From Roseivivax lentus (GTDB lineage: Bacteria > Pseudomonadota > Alphaproteobacteria > Rhodobacterales > Rhodobacteraceae), in the NCBI RefSeq assembly GCF_900156805.1, contig NZ_FTOQ01000023.1:1-45237 (forward strand): a DNA stretch of 45,237 nt. Direction: 5' to 3'. The stretch's first letter is position 1. The number at the start of each line of letters is the position of its first letter. The translations under genes were made by a program, and so were the position numbers. Shown here in pieces: positions 16,311-23,359 of the stretch. A model generated the notes under the pieces. It saw only the letters and a list, made by a program, of their open reading frames with translations. It did no database searches and was not told where the DNA came from.

Positions 16311-17162
16311 TCACTGTCGGACCGATGGGCCTTCGACGCTCAGGCCGTTGCCGCGCGATGCGACATAGAGCTCGAGCGCGATGAACTCGGGCGATCCGGT
16401 CGAGAAGGTCTCGGCGCGGGTGTCGCGGATACAGCCGCGGAAGCGGTTATGCGTCTGCACGAGGCCCGCGTTCTTGAGCCGGTAGGTCGGGAAGCCGTTG
16501 ATCTGGCCCTGGCTCAGGTGGTCGGCACGGATGTAATTGCCGTAATTCTGCTCGTGGCAGCTGGCGCAGGACAGTTCGAGCTGGCCGTACCGGGTGTAGT
16601 AAATTTCCTTACCCTTCTCCCAGTATTCCGCCGCCGGGCCGTCCGTGGCCACGTTCACCGGCATGCCCTGCGACTGAACGGTGATCAGGGCCTCCATCGC
16701 GGTCATGTCGCCGCCGTCGTACTTGTAGGCCTCGGCGCCCATGTTCTCGGTCCGGCAGGCGTTGATCTGCATGGCCAGCGTGCGCATCTCGCCTGCGGTC
16801 TCGTTCCACTTGGGATATACCGCCCGGACACCCTGCATGCTTTCGGGGCCTTCGTGGCAGGTCGCACAGGACTTGCCCTCGGTGCCTTCGACGGTGTTCC
16901 AGACATCCGCCGCCCGCTCGACCGCGAGCATCGCCGGGTTGTCGAAACTGTCGGTCTGCATCGCCTGCGTATCGTCCTCGCGGAAATGCCAGCCCGAGAT
17001 CGCGGTGTCGATGCCGGTCTCCGCCAGCGCCGGCGGCGCCGCGACCTTCGAGGTCATTTCAACCCCGTCGATGCTCAGCACGTCGTCGTCCGCCCCGCCC
17101 GCAAACGCCATGGGTGCCGAAACGATCAGCACGGCGAGTGCGGATGTCATCGTGAATTTCAT
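16311..17162 (-). CDS. soxA: SoxA, diheme cytochrome subunit of SoxXA
   Basis: SoxA, with SoxX, forms the c-type cytochrome that couples thiosulfate oxidatively to the SoxY carrier cysteine in the periplasm. The 283-residue protein has a Sec signal peptide (about 1-21). Haem motifs are CATCH (99-103) and CASCH (199-203), so this is the diheme form known from Paracoccus and Rhodovulum. C244 in RFRGCIRDTRAE is the active-site haem ligand cysteine that becomes a persulfide in characterised members. AGGGAGGGAACATA lies before the ATG. A hairpin separates it from soxZ upstream and another from soxB downstream, so it may be processed or expressed differently from its neighbours. Confidence 0.97.
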   Translation of the reverse strand: MKFTMTSALAVLIVSAPMAFAGGADDDVLSIDGVEMTSKVAAPPALAETGIDTAISGWHFREDDTQAMQTDSFDNPAMLAVERAADVWNTVEGTEGKSCATCHEGPESMQGVRAVYPKWNETAGEMRTLAMQINACRTENMGAEAYKYDGGDMTAMEALITVQSQGMPVNVATDGPAAEYWEKGKEIYYTRYGQLELSCASCHEQNYGNYIRADHLSQGQINGFPTYRLKNAGLVQTHNRFRGCIRDTRAETFSTGSPEFIALELYVASRGNGLSVEGPSVRQ

Positions 17163-17184
17163 TATGTTCCCTCCCTTGTCACAT

Positions 17185-17211
17185 CCCTGCTCCGCGCGCG
17201 GCGGAACAGGG
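17185..17211 (-). other. Stem-loop in the soxZ-soxA gap
   Basis: CCCTG-x-TCCGC (17185-17195) pairs with GCGGA-x-CAGGG (17201-17211) with one mismatch and a five-base loop. No U-run follows on the minus strand, so it is more likely an mRNA processing or stability element than a terminator. Confidence 0.5.
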
Positions 17212-17225
17212 TGCGCTTTATTGGC

Positions 17226-17552
17226 TCAGACGGTGATCGTCTTGCTGTCTTCGTAAACGGACCCGTCGTCGTCGTACCAGGTGAACTTGAACTCGCCCGT
17301 CTCCGGCACCTTCGCCGTGAACTCGAAATACGGGTTCGTCGAGATCGCCGGCTCCATCGTCACGTCGATCACGTTCTCACCGTTGAAGTCGCAGGTGAAG
17401 CGGTTGATGATCGAGCGCGGGATGACGTTGCCGTCGCTGTCCTTGCGCTGGCCGGATTCCATCGGGTGCGAGATCAGCGTCTTGATGACGATCTCTTCGC
17501 CGGCGGAGGCCGAGGACGGCACCTTGACGCGGGGTTTGACGTTGTCTGCCAT
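17226..17552 (-). CDS. soxZ: SoxZ, partner of the sulfur carrier SoxY
   Basis: SoxZ forms the SoxYZ heterodimer on which sulfur intermediates are carried. The 108-residue length, immunoglobulin-like composition and motifs are typical: VKVPSSASAGEEIVIKTLISHPMESG near residues 8-33 (in parts), PRSIINRFTCDFNGE, and the C-terminal TWYDDDGSVYEDSKTITV. There is no signal peptide, as expected because SoxZ is exported with Tat-targeted SoxY. It lies 20 bases after soxY, with AGGAG upstream of the start, and is clearly co-transcribed with it. Confidence 0.97.
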   Translation of the reverse strand: MADNVKPRVKVPSSASAGEEIVIKTLISHPMESGQRKDSDGNVIPRSIINRFTCDFNGENVIDVTMEPAISTNPYFEFTAKVPETGEFKFTWYDDDGSVYEDSKTITV

Positions 17553-17572
17553 TGTCTTCTCCTGTTCCCGGT

Positions 17573-18001
17573 TCAGCCGCCGCAGCCGCCGATGGTGACT
17601 TTAACGTTGGCCACGGTGCGCGCGAAGCTGCCATCGGCAAGCTGGGCGACCGCCACGACGTCCTGCGTCCTGGCCAGGCGGATCCGGGTCGATGCGGTCT
17701 GCGCCGCGGCCATCGGGCCGAAGCGGAAGGTCGCGACCGGGGGTGTCGGGTTGCCCGCGGCATAGACCGCGATGGCGGTGGCGCCCGGCGCCGACACTTC
17801 GATCGGCACGGTGTTGCCGTTCTCGGCGATCTCGGGGGCGTTGATGGTCACGCCGTCCGCGCCGGTCTCGGCGCCGCCGGTGAATTCGGAAATCAGCGCT
17901 TCGAGGTCGGCATGGGCTTCGGCGAAGCCTGCCGCCGGCAGCATCGCGGTCAGTGCCGCGCCCGCGCCGATCGCCAGGGTCTCACGTCTGGTAAAGGTCA
18001 T
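17573..18001 (-). CDS. soxY: SoxY, sulfur-carrier protein
   Basis: SoxY carries all sulfur intermediates on one cysteine at its flexible C-terminus. The 142-residue protein has a twin-arginine-type signal (FTRRETLAIG) and ends in the conserved swinging arm KVTIGGCGG, with the carrier cysteine at C140. I chose the ATG at 18001, which gives a normal length; the open frame continues much further upstream only because of high GC content. GGAGACCAAC lies upstream as ribosome-binding site. It follows soxX by 38 bases. The C140 thiol is the target kept reduced by the SoxV/SoxW/SoxS thioredoxin-like proteins. Confidence 0.97.
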   Translation of the reverse strand: MTFTRRETLAIGAGAALTAMLPAAGFAEAHADLEALISEFTGGAETGADGVTINAPEIAENGNTVPIEVSAPGATAIAVYAAGNPTPPVATFRFGPMAAAQTASTRIRLARTQDVVAVAQLADGSFARTVANVKVTIGGCGG

Positions 18002-18039
18002 GTTGGTCTCCTTGAGATTTGGCAGGCGGCCCGCGCCTG

Positions 18040-18513
18040 TCACTCGTCCTTGAGCGTCATCAGGAACGCGACGACATCTTCGACTTGCTGCGCCGTCAAC
18101 AGCGGCGGCAGGGGTTCTGTACCGGCCTTGCCCGTGAAGGCGTCGCCGGGGCGGATAAAGCCTTCCGACTTGTAGAAGGCGGGCATCACGCTCTCGGGGA
18201 AGGTCATCTTCGCGTTGGCGACGATGCCGCGCAGGTCGGCCTCTTCCCAGCGGCTGCCCGCACCGTCGAGCGACGGGCCGACTTCTCCCTGGAAGGGCAC
18301 ATCGCCCAGCGCGGAGACCTGGTGGCAGGCCACGCAATTCCCCAGCGACCGCTGGGACATCACCTCGGCACCCGCTTCCGCGTTGCCGGGCGCGCCCGAA
18401 AGCGAGGCCTCGACGGCCCCGTATTCGCCGTATGATACGTCTGTCGGCGCGACTTCCTGGGCGAATGCTCCGCCCGCGACGACAATCGCCGCCGTAATTG
18501 CTACGAGCCTCAT
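18040..18513 (-). CDS. soxX: SoxX, monoheme cytochrome subunit of SoxXA
   Basis: SoxX is the electron-accepting cytochrome of the SoxXA complex. The 157-residue protein has a Sec signal peptide (about 1-18, ending GAFAQ), one haem motif CVACH at 60-64 and a distal methionine candidate in KMTFPESVMPAFYKS. The ATG at 18513 is chosen because AGGGAGGGACC precedes it; an in-frame start further upstream would mask the signal peptide. It is the first gene of the soxXYZA run, and the 151-base gap to soxW carries the best palindromic operator of the locus. Confidence 0.95.
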   Translation of the reverse strand: MRLVAITAAIVVAGGAFAQEVAPTDVSYGEYGAVEASLSGAPGNAEAGAEVMSQRSLGNCVACHQVSALGDVPFQGEVGPSLDGAGSRWEEADLRGIVANAKMTFPESVMPAFYKSEGFIRPGDAFTGKAGTEPLPPLLTAQQVEDVVAFLMTLKDE

Positions 18514-18606
18514 GGTCCCTCCCTTGGCTACATGGTCCGGGCCTTTGCCAACCCGTGTACTCTTTGGCATACCCTAAGCGCAGGCGCGCGCTTCGGGCAA
18601 GAACAA

Positions 18607-18622
18607 ATTCACAATTGCGAAT
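18607..18622. promoter_or_regulatory. Putative SoxR operator in the soxW-soxX gap
   Basis: ATTCACAATTGCGAAT is a 16-bp near-perfect inverted repeat (one mismatched pair), 94 bases upstream of the soxX start. This gap is one of the two regions where SoxR binding was shown in Paracoccus. A TTGCCC -35 and TAGGGT -10 with an 18-base spacer can be read on the minus strand at 18595-18600 and 18571-18576. Confidence 0.8.
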
Positions 18623-18664
18623 AATTGAGTGAGTAATGCCGCTTACCGCACCGCTCAACCCAAG

Positions 18665-19246
18665 TCAGTCCGTACGCCCGTTGTCCCGCTCGCGAATCAT
18701 GCGTGCGTGGTATCGCTGGAAATCCTCCCCGTTCTCAAGCAGGTAACGCTCCTCGTTGACCCAGGTCAGCATGTCGAGCGTGGTTCCCGGCGCGAAGGCC
18801 CCCGGCATGACCGCGACCGCGGCCTCGGCGGCATTCTGGTCCTCGGGCACCTCTTCGGGCAGGAACATCAGCGTCGGCGTGAACAGCACGCGCCACTTGC
18901 CGACCGCGTCCTTTTCCGACAGCGCCTCGCCATCGGTGTCGACGATCTCGATATCGCCGTGCAGGTTGAGCTGCACCACGAAGTAATTCTCGCGGATATA
19001 GGCGTCGACATCGGGATGCGGGAAGGTCTCCTCGTGCATCTTGGTGCAGTAGACGCAGCCGCGCTGCTCCACCATCAGCAGCAGCCGCTTGCCTTCGGCA
19101 TTGGCCTCGGCGAGGTCCTCCTGCAGGTCCTTGAAGGTGTCGCGCATCCAGTCGGTCTTGTGCAGACCGTCATCGCCCAGCTCCACCGCGCCCGAAGGTG
19201 CGGCCAGCGCGACCGTGGCCGCCACGGCCATGATCCAGTGTCTCAA
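18665..19246 (-). CDS. soxW: SoxW, periplasmic thioredoxin
   Basis: SoxW is a periplasmic thioredoxin reduced by the membrane protein SoxV. The 193-residue protein has a signal peptide (about 1-20). A thioredoxin-type redox site CVYC sits near residues 64-67 within MVEQRGCVYCTKMHEE, and a cis-proline follows in LFTPTLMFL near 121. The C-terminal tail is charged. It lies 30 bases downstream of soxV on the same strand with a GAGAGATC ribosome-binding site. The soxVW pair supplies thiol reducing power to the periplasmic Sox proteins. Confidence 0.93.
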   Translation of the reverse strand: MRHWIMAVAATVALAAPSGAVELGDDGLHKTDWMRDTFKDLQEDLAEANAEGKRLLLMVEQRGCVYCTKMHEETFPHPDVDAYIRENYFVVQLNLHGDIEIVDTDGEALSEKDAVGKWRVLFTPTLMFLPEEVPEDQNAAEAAVAVMPGAFAPGTTLDMLTWVNEERYLLENGEDFQRYHARMIRERDNGRTD

Positions 19247-19276
19247 AGATCTCTCCTCCCCTCTTCCTGTTCCGGC

Positions 19277-20014
19277 TCAGCCCAGCGAGGCGAAGCCCGG
19301 GAACCATTCCAGCATCAGCGTCGCGATCCAGTTGACCGTGCCGGTCGCGATCAGGATAGCAAAAACGATCAGCATCGCTCCCATCACCTTCTCGGCATAA
19401 CCCAGATACGCACGGTTCCGCGCAGTCCAGCGCAGGAACGGCCCCGAGAAGGCGGCCGCGAGGATGAAGGGCGCGGTCATCCCCGCGCCATAGGCGAACA
19501 GCAGAAAGCCGCCGCGCGTGAGATCGCCCATGCCGCTCGCGATCATCAGGATCGAGGCCAGCGCCGGCCCGACGCAGGGCGTCCAGCCGAAGCCGAAGGC
19601 GAGCCCCATCGCGTAGGCGCCGATCATGGTCGTCGGCTCCACCGCCGATTCGACCCGCGCCTCGCGGTAGAGGAAGGGCACCCGGACGACGCCCAGGAAA
19701 TGCAGCCCGAAGACCGCGAGAATGGCCGCGGCGACATAGCTCAGCGGGTCGCGGTAATCGGCGAAGGCCCGGCCCAGCGCCGTGGCCCCGAGCCCCAGCA
19801 GCACGAAGATCGTGGTCACTCCCAGCGCGAAGAGCAGCGATTGCAGGAACAGCCGGCGCTGCGCCCCCGGCGCGATGCCGCTATCGGCGCGCAGCTCGGT
19901 CATGGACATGCCGGCCATGTAGCACAGATAGAAGGGAACCATCGGCAGAATGCAGGGCGTGAAGAAGCTCAGCAAACCGGCAAACAGCGCGCCGAGATAG
20001 CTGATGTCGAACAT
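19277..20014 (-). CDS. soxV: SoxV, CcdA/DsbD-like membrane thiol transporter
   Basis: SoxV passes electrons from cytoplasmic thioredoxin across the inner membrane to SoxW. The 245-residue protein has about six hydrophobic segments and the two conserved membrane cysteines of the CcdA family: one in FFTPCILPMVPFYLC (C21) and one in GFGWTPCVGPAL near 147. The ATG at 20014 faces the divergent soxS gene across 67 bases that contain a putative SoxR operator, so the two transcripts are likely repressed together. Confidence 0.95.
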   Translation of the reverse strand: MFDISYLGALFAGLLSFFTPCILPMVPFYLCYMAGMSMTELRADSGIAPGAQRRLFLQSLLFALGVTTIFVLLGLGATALGRAFADYRDPLSYVAAAILAVFGLHFLGVVRVPFLYREARVESAVEPTTMIGAYAMGLAFGFGWTPCVGPALASILMIASGMGDLTRGGFLLFAYGAGMTAPFILAAAFSGPFLRWTARNRAYLGYAEKVMGAMLIVFAILIATGTVNWIATLMLEWFPGFASLG

Positions 20015-20029
20015 GACGCGCCTATTTTC

Positions 20030-20058
20030 TTGTCCAATTCACATATTCAAATTACATA
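20030..20058 (+). promoter_or_regulatory. Candidate soxSR promoter with the operator filling its spacer
   Basis: TTGTCC (20030-20035) and TACATA (20053-20058) are spaced 17 bases apart, and the 16-bp operator-like site (20037-20052) fills that spacer. Such an arrangement would let a bound repressor exclude RNA polymerase. The start codon of soxS follows 24 bases after the -10. Promoter assignment is by eye. Confidence 0.5.
20037..20052. promoter_or_regulatory. Putative SoxR operator in the soxV-soxS divergent region
   Basis: ATTCACATATTCAAAT shares the ATTCACA half and spacing of the other three sox-locus sites, but its right half (TTCAAAT rather than GCGAAT) is degenerate. It sits 23 bases from the soxV start and 30 from the soxS start. 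SoxR binding to this intergenic region is known in Paracoccus. Confidence 0.65.
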
Positions 20059-20081
20059 GTAGTTGAGACAAAGGTCAATCG

Positions 20082-20471
20082 GTGAATGACGTGAGACGCC
20101 TCGCGACTGCTCTTTCTGCGCTTCTGCTGCTGCCTCTGCCGCTCTCGGCGGAGGTGCGGCTCATCATGGTCGAACAGCCCGGCTGCGCCTATTGCATGGC
20201 CTGGGACGATGAAATCGGGCCGGTCTATCCCAAGACCGCCGAAGGCGATTTCGCGCCGCTGCAGCGCGCGCAGCTGCGCGACGGACCGCCCGAGGGCGTG
20301 ACCTACGATCGCCGCGTGAACTTCACGCCCACCTTCATCCTCGTCGATGACGGCACCGAGGTCGCCCGTCTCGAAGGCTACCCGGGCGAGCATTTCTTCT
20401 GGCCCGTCCTGTCCGAGATGCTGGCCGAAAACACCGCTTTCGCGGAGCGGAACACGGAGAGAAGCCGATGA
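20082..20471 (+). CDS. soxS: SoxS, periplasmic thiol-disulfide oxidoreductase
   Basis: SoxS is a small periplasmic thioredoxin-like reductase that, in Paracoccus, reactivates SoxYZ. The 129-residue protein has a signal peptide (about 1-22, ending LPLSAE), a redox motif CAYC near residues 36-39 in VEQPGCAYCMAW, and a cis-proline region NFTPTFILVDDG. The GTG at 20082 is chosen, with AAAGG about eight bases upstream; a second GTG three codons later is possible. The stop overlaps the soxR start as ATGA, so the two are translationally coupled. Confidence 0.92.
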   Translation: MNDVRRLATALSALLLLPLPLSAEVRLIMVEQPGCAYCMAWDDEIGPVYPKTAEGDFAPLQRAQLRDGPPEGVTYDRRVNFTPTFILVDDGTEVARLEGYPGEHFFWPVLSEMLAENTAFAERNTERSR

Positions 20472-20809
20472 GCCTGCCCGTACTTTCCCCCGACATGGAC
20501 GAGGCCGAGATCGATGCGATGGTCAGCAAGGCCACCACGGCGGCGTCCTTCCTGAAGGCGATCAGCCACGAGGGACGGCTGATGATCCTGTGCCACCTCG
20601 TCTCGGGCGAGAAGACCGTGACCGAGCTCGAGGAATTGCTGGCCGCCCGGCAGGCTGCGGTCAGCCAGCAGCTTTCGCGGCTCCGGCTCGAGGGGCTGGT
20701 GGTGCCGCGGCGCGAGGGCAAAGCGATCTATTATCGCCTCGCCGACGAGAAGCCGCGCAAGATGCTGGAATGCGTCTACGATCTCTTCTGCAAGGACGAC
20801 ACGGCCTGA
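20468..20809 (+). CDS. soxR: SoxR, ArsR-family transcriptional repressor of the sox genes
   Basis: SoxR is the winged-helix repressor of sox genes. The 113-residue ArsR/SmtB-type protein has a helix-turn-helix around TVTELEELLAARQAAVSQQLSRLRLEG (positions about 56-82, given here as a region) followed by the wing VVPRREGKAIYYRLAD. Cysteines occur near residue 42 (LMILCHL), 101 (MLECVYD) and 107 (DLFCKDD); a pair of conserved cysteines is thought to sense sulfur intermediates in this subgroup. It overlaps soxS by four bases. The four 16-bp palindromes in the locus are its likely targets. Confidence 0.92.
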   Translation: MSLPVLSPDMDEAEIDAMVSKATTAASFLKAISHEGRLMILCHLVSGEKTVTELEELLAARQAAVSQQLSRLRLEGLVVPRREGKAIYYRLADEKPRKMLECVYDLFCKDDTA

Positions 20810-20850
20810 TCCCGGAACCGCGCCCCGCGCGCACCGCCTGACGGGACCGC

Positions 20851-20886
20851 GCCGGCCCGCATGGCCGCCGCCGCGGGTGGGCCGGC
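20851..20886 (+). terminator. Long-loop hairpin after soxR
   Basis: GCCGGCCC (20851-20858) and GGGCCGGC (20879-20886) can pair, extended by internal GC/GC contacts, 42 bases after the soxR stop. CTTCGC follows instead of a T-run. It may end the soxSR transcript with low efficiency. Confidence 0.4.
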
Positions 20887-20929
20887 CTTCGCGCCGTAGT
20901 GTTTGCGGCGCGCGGCCCTTGGTGTAGCC

Positions 20930-20967
20930 TCACAGACGGGACCTGTGATCGAACGGGGAGGGTTCGA
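20930..20967 (+). promoter_or_regulatory. Two adjacent inverted repeats in the yeeE leader, one enclosing the ribosome-binding site
   Basis: TCACAG (20930-20935) pairs with CTGTGA (20943-20948); immediately after, TCGAAC (20949-20954) pairs with GTTCGA (20962-20967). The ribosome-binding site GGGGAGG lies in the loop of the second repeat, and the ATG follows at 20970. The layout could control translation of the transporter gene or bind a dimeric regulator. Confidence 0.5.
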
Positions 20968-20969
20968 AC

Positions 20970-22025
20970 ATGCTGGAACTGCTGGGTCCGCATTGGGCCA
21001 CCGCCCTCGTGGGATTGATCACCGGCATTCTGCTGGGCCTCGCCGCCCGGGTCGGGCGCTTCTGCACGCTGGGCGCGATCGAGGACGCGCTCTATGGCGG
21101 CTCGACCATCCGGCTGCGCATGTGGGCCATCGCCATCGGCAGCGCCATCCTCGGCACCTTCGCGCTGTCCGGCGCGGGGCTCATCGCGCGCAGCGACACC
21201 GCCTATCTGCTGGCCGCGTGGAACCCCTGGGCCTCGGTCGTGGGCGGGCTGATGTTCGGCTACGGCATGGCGCTGGCGGGCAATTGCGGCTACGGCGCCA
21301 TCGCCCGGCTGGGCGGCGGTGACCTGCGCGCCTTCGTGATCGTGCTGGTGATGGGCGTCTCGACCTACGTGGTGATGGGCGGGCCGCTGGCGAGCCTGCG
21401 GGTCACGCTCTTTCCGCAGCGGCTGGCACAGGGCACGCCGCCCGGCATCGCCGAATGGGGCGAACGGCTGTCGGGCCTGCCCGCCACCGCGATCGGCCTT
21501 GCGGTGGGCGCGGCGATCCTCGCCGGTGCGCTGGCCTCTCCGGCGCTGCGCGCGCGGCCGCGGCAGATCGCCTGGGCGCTCGTGGTGGGCGGCGCGATCA
21601 TCGGCGCCTGGGCCGGAACGAGCTGGATCGCGGAGGCGGAATTCGGCGCGACGCCCGTCGTCTCCCACAGCTTCGCGGGGCCCTTGGGCGAGACGATCCT
21701 GTGGTTCATGACAGCGAGCGGCACGCCGATCACCTTCGCGGTGGGTTCGGTCGCGGGCGTCTGGGCGGGCGCGCTTCTGGGCTCGCTGCGGCTATCGCAT
21801 TTCCGCTGGGAGGCGTGCGAGGACCCGCGCGAGCTGCGCCGCCAGATCATCGGCGCGGGCATCATGGGCGCGGGCGCGGTGATCGCCATGGGCTGCACCG
21901 TCGGCCAGGGCATTTCCGCCTTCTCGGTTCTGGCCTTCAGCGCCCCGGTGACCTTCGCGGCGATCTTCGCGGGTGCCGCCATCGGGCTGCGCCAGCTCAT
22001 CACCGGCTTCCGCCTCGCGGTCTGA
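20970..22025 (+). CDS. YeeE/YedE-family transporter, probably for thiosulfate or another sulfur compound
   Basis: A 351-residue integral membrane protein with about nine hydrophobic segments. It has the conserved cysteine motifs of the YeeE/YedE (TsuA) family: RFCTLGA near residue 31, GNCGYGA near 108, and MGCTVGQG near 310. Characterised members import thiosulfate. Position directly downstream of soxSR supports a role in sulfur uptake, possibly into the cytoplasm for assimilation or export of products. The start at 20970 has GGGGAGGG upstream. The gene is followed seven bases after its stop by the first of two palindromes. Confidence 0.87.
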   Translation: MLELLGPHWATALVGLITGILLGLAARVGRFCTLGAIEDALYGGSTIRLRMWAIAIGSAILGTFALSGAGLIARSDTAYLLAAWNPWASVVGGLMFGYGMALAGNCGYGAIARLGGGDLRAFVIVLVMGVSTYVVMGGPLASLRVTLFPQRLAQGTPPGIAEWGERLSGLPATAIGLAVGAAILAGALASPALRARPRQIAWALVVGGAIIGAWAGTSWIAEAEFGATPVVSHSFAGPLGETILWFMTASGTPITFAVGSVAGVWAGALLGSLRLSHFRWEACEDPRELRRQIIGAGIMGAGAVIAMGCTVGQGISAFSVLAFSAPVTFAAIFAGAAIGLRQLITGFRLAV

Positions 22026-22032
22026 ACCGGGC

Positions 22033-22058
22033 GGCACAAAATTACATAATTTTGTGCC
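22033..22058. repeat. Perfect palindrome A after yeeE
   Basis: GGCACAAAATTA (22033-22044) and TAATTTTGTGCC (22047-22058) are perfect reverse complements separated by CA. It begins seven bases after the yeeE stop. It is closely related in sequence and layout to palindrome B (22080-22103). It may be a 3'-end hairpin or a protein-binding site. Confidence 0.85.
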
Positions 22059-22079
22059 CCGCAGCCCCGCGCCGGAAGC

Positions 22080-22103
22080 GCAGAAAATGAGGTCATTTTC
22101 TGC
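22080..22103. repeat. Perfect palindrome B before the MFS gene
   Basis: GCAGAAAATGA (22080-22090) and TCATTTTCTGC (22093-22103) are perfect reverse complements separated by GG. Aligned with the inner 24 bases of palindrome A it is identical at 18 positions; the changed stem positions are compensated on the other arm. Confidence 0.85.
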
Positions 22104-22180
22104 AATCCCGCCCTCCACGCGCCATGACTTTCAAACCCCGCGCCGCTCTGACATGAAGGTCGGGTCCAAGCGGAGCCCCC

Positions 22181-23359
22181 ATGCCCCCGATCATCGTCAT
22201 TCTGGCCATCTGGGCCGCCGGGCTCGGGGCGTCGGCGCAATATGCCAAGCTTGCGGTGGGCTTCGATGCGCTTGCAGCCATCTATACCGACGCGGGCGCC
22301 GCGCTCGGCTTCGCGGTTTCGCTCCTGAGCCTTCTGGGGCTCGTCTTCGGCCTTTCCGGCGGTCGCCTCGTGGGCCGGATCGGACCCAAACGCGCGCTTG
22401 TGGGCGGGCTCGTCCTCGGCGCCGCGATGTCCGCGATCCAGGCGCTGCTGCCGCCGCTGCCGGTCTTTCTTCTAGCCCGCACGGTCGAGGGGCTCTCGCA
22501 TCTCGCGCTCGTCGTCGCGGCACCGACGCTCATCGCCGAAACCGCGCCGCCGCGCCTGCGCCCGGCGGCGATGACGCTCTGGAGCACGTTCTTCAGCGTC
22601 GCCTTCGCCGCGCTGGCGTGGTTCGGCCCCCACCTCATCGCCGCGCGGGGCCTCGGCGGGCTGCTCTGGGCCCATGCGGGCTACGCGCTTCTGATCGCGC
22701 TGGTGCTGATGGCGATCCTGCCGAAGCCCGAGCGCATGACGCCACTGCCCCCCGCGCCCCGCCGCTCGGCGCTGCGCCAGCATCTGGCGCTATACGGCGA
22801 TCCCTTCGTCTCAGCCGCCGGATGGGGCTGGACCTTCTACACCTTCACCTTCGTCTCGGTCCTGACGCTCTTGCCGCGGCTCTCGCCCGATCCGCCCGCA
22901 TGGCTGCCCGCGCTCTTGCCGCTCGCGGCCATCGCCGCCTCGCTCAGCCTCGGCGTCGGGTTGCTGTCGCGCTTCTCGGCGGTGAGGATCTCGGTCACGG
23001 GCTTTGCGCTCTCGGCGCTGGCCACGCTCGCCATTCTCGGCTCGGGCGGGGCGGCCTGGGCGGTGATCGTGCTGTTTCTCTGCCTGGGCCTGGTGCAGGC
23101 GGCGGGCTTCGCCGCGGTGCCGGAACTGGTCTCGGACCCCCGCGACCGCGCCATGGCCAACGGCGCCATCGCGCAGACCGGCAATCTCGGGAACCTCACC
23201 GGCACGCCGGTCCTGCTGGCGCTGCTGAGCGTCGGCGGAACCACCCCCGCGATCCTCGCGCTGACGGCCTGCTACCTGGCGGGCGGGGCGGCGCATGTCA
23301 TCATGGCGCGCCGCCGGGCCCTTAGGCGTCAGGAGGCCTCGGCGAGCCGCGCCACGTAG
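22181..23359 (+). CDS. Major facilitator superfamily transporter
   Basis: A 392-residue MFS permease with about twelve hydrophobic segments. A motif A-like loop lies between segments 2 and 3 (GGRLVGRIGPKRALVGG, about residues 60-76), and a second cytoplasmic loop (residues about 185-205) is basic and Pro-rich. The N-terminus is immediately hydrophobic. Substrate cannot be told; cyanate/nitrate-type MFS members look broadly similar. It is preceded by two palindromes and ends in a 31-base convergent overlap with ribE, an unusual but not rare compact arrangement. Confidence 0.85.
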   Translation: MPPIIVILAIWAAGLGASAQYAKLAVGFDALAAIYTDAGAALGFAVSLLSLLGLVFGLSGGRLVGRIGPKRALVGGLVLGAAMSAIQALLPPLPVFLLARTVEGLSHLALVVAAPTLIAETAPPRLRPAAMTLWSTFFSVAFAALAWFGPHLIAARGLGGLLWAHAGYALLIALVLMAILPKPERMTPLPPAPRRSALRQHLALYGDPFVSAAGWGWTFYTFTFVSVLTLLPRLSPDPPAWLPALLPLAAIAASLSLGVGLLSRFSAVRISVTGFALSALATLAILGSGGAAWAVIVLFLCLGLVQAAGFAAVPELVSDPRDRAMANGAIAQTGNLGNLTGTPVLLALLSVGGTTPAILALTACYLAGGAAHVIMARRRALRRQEASASRAT

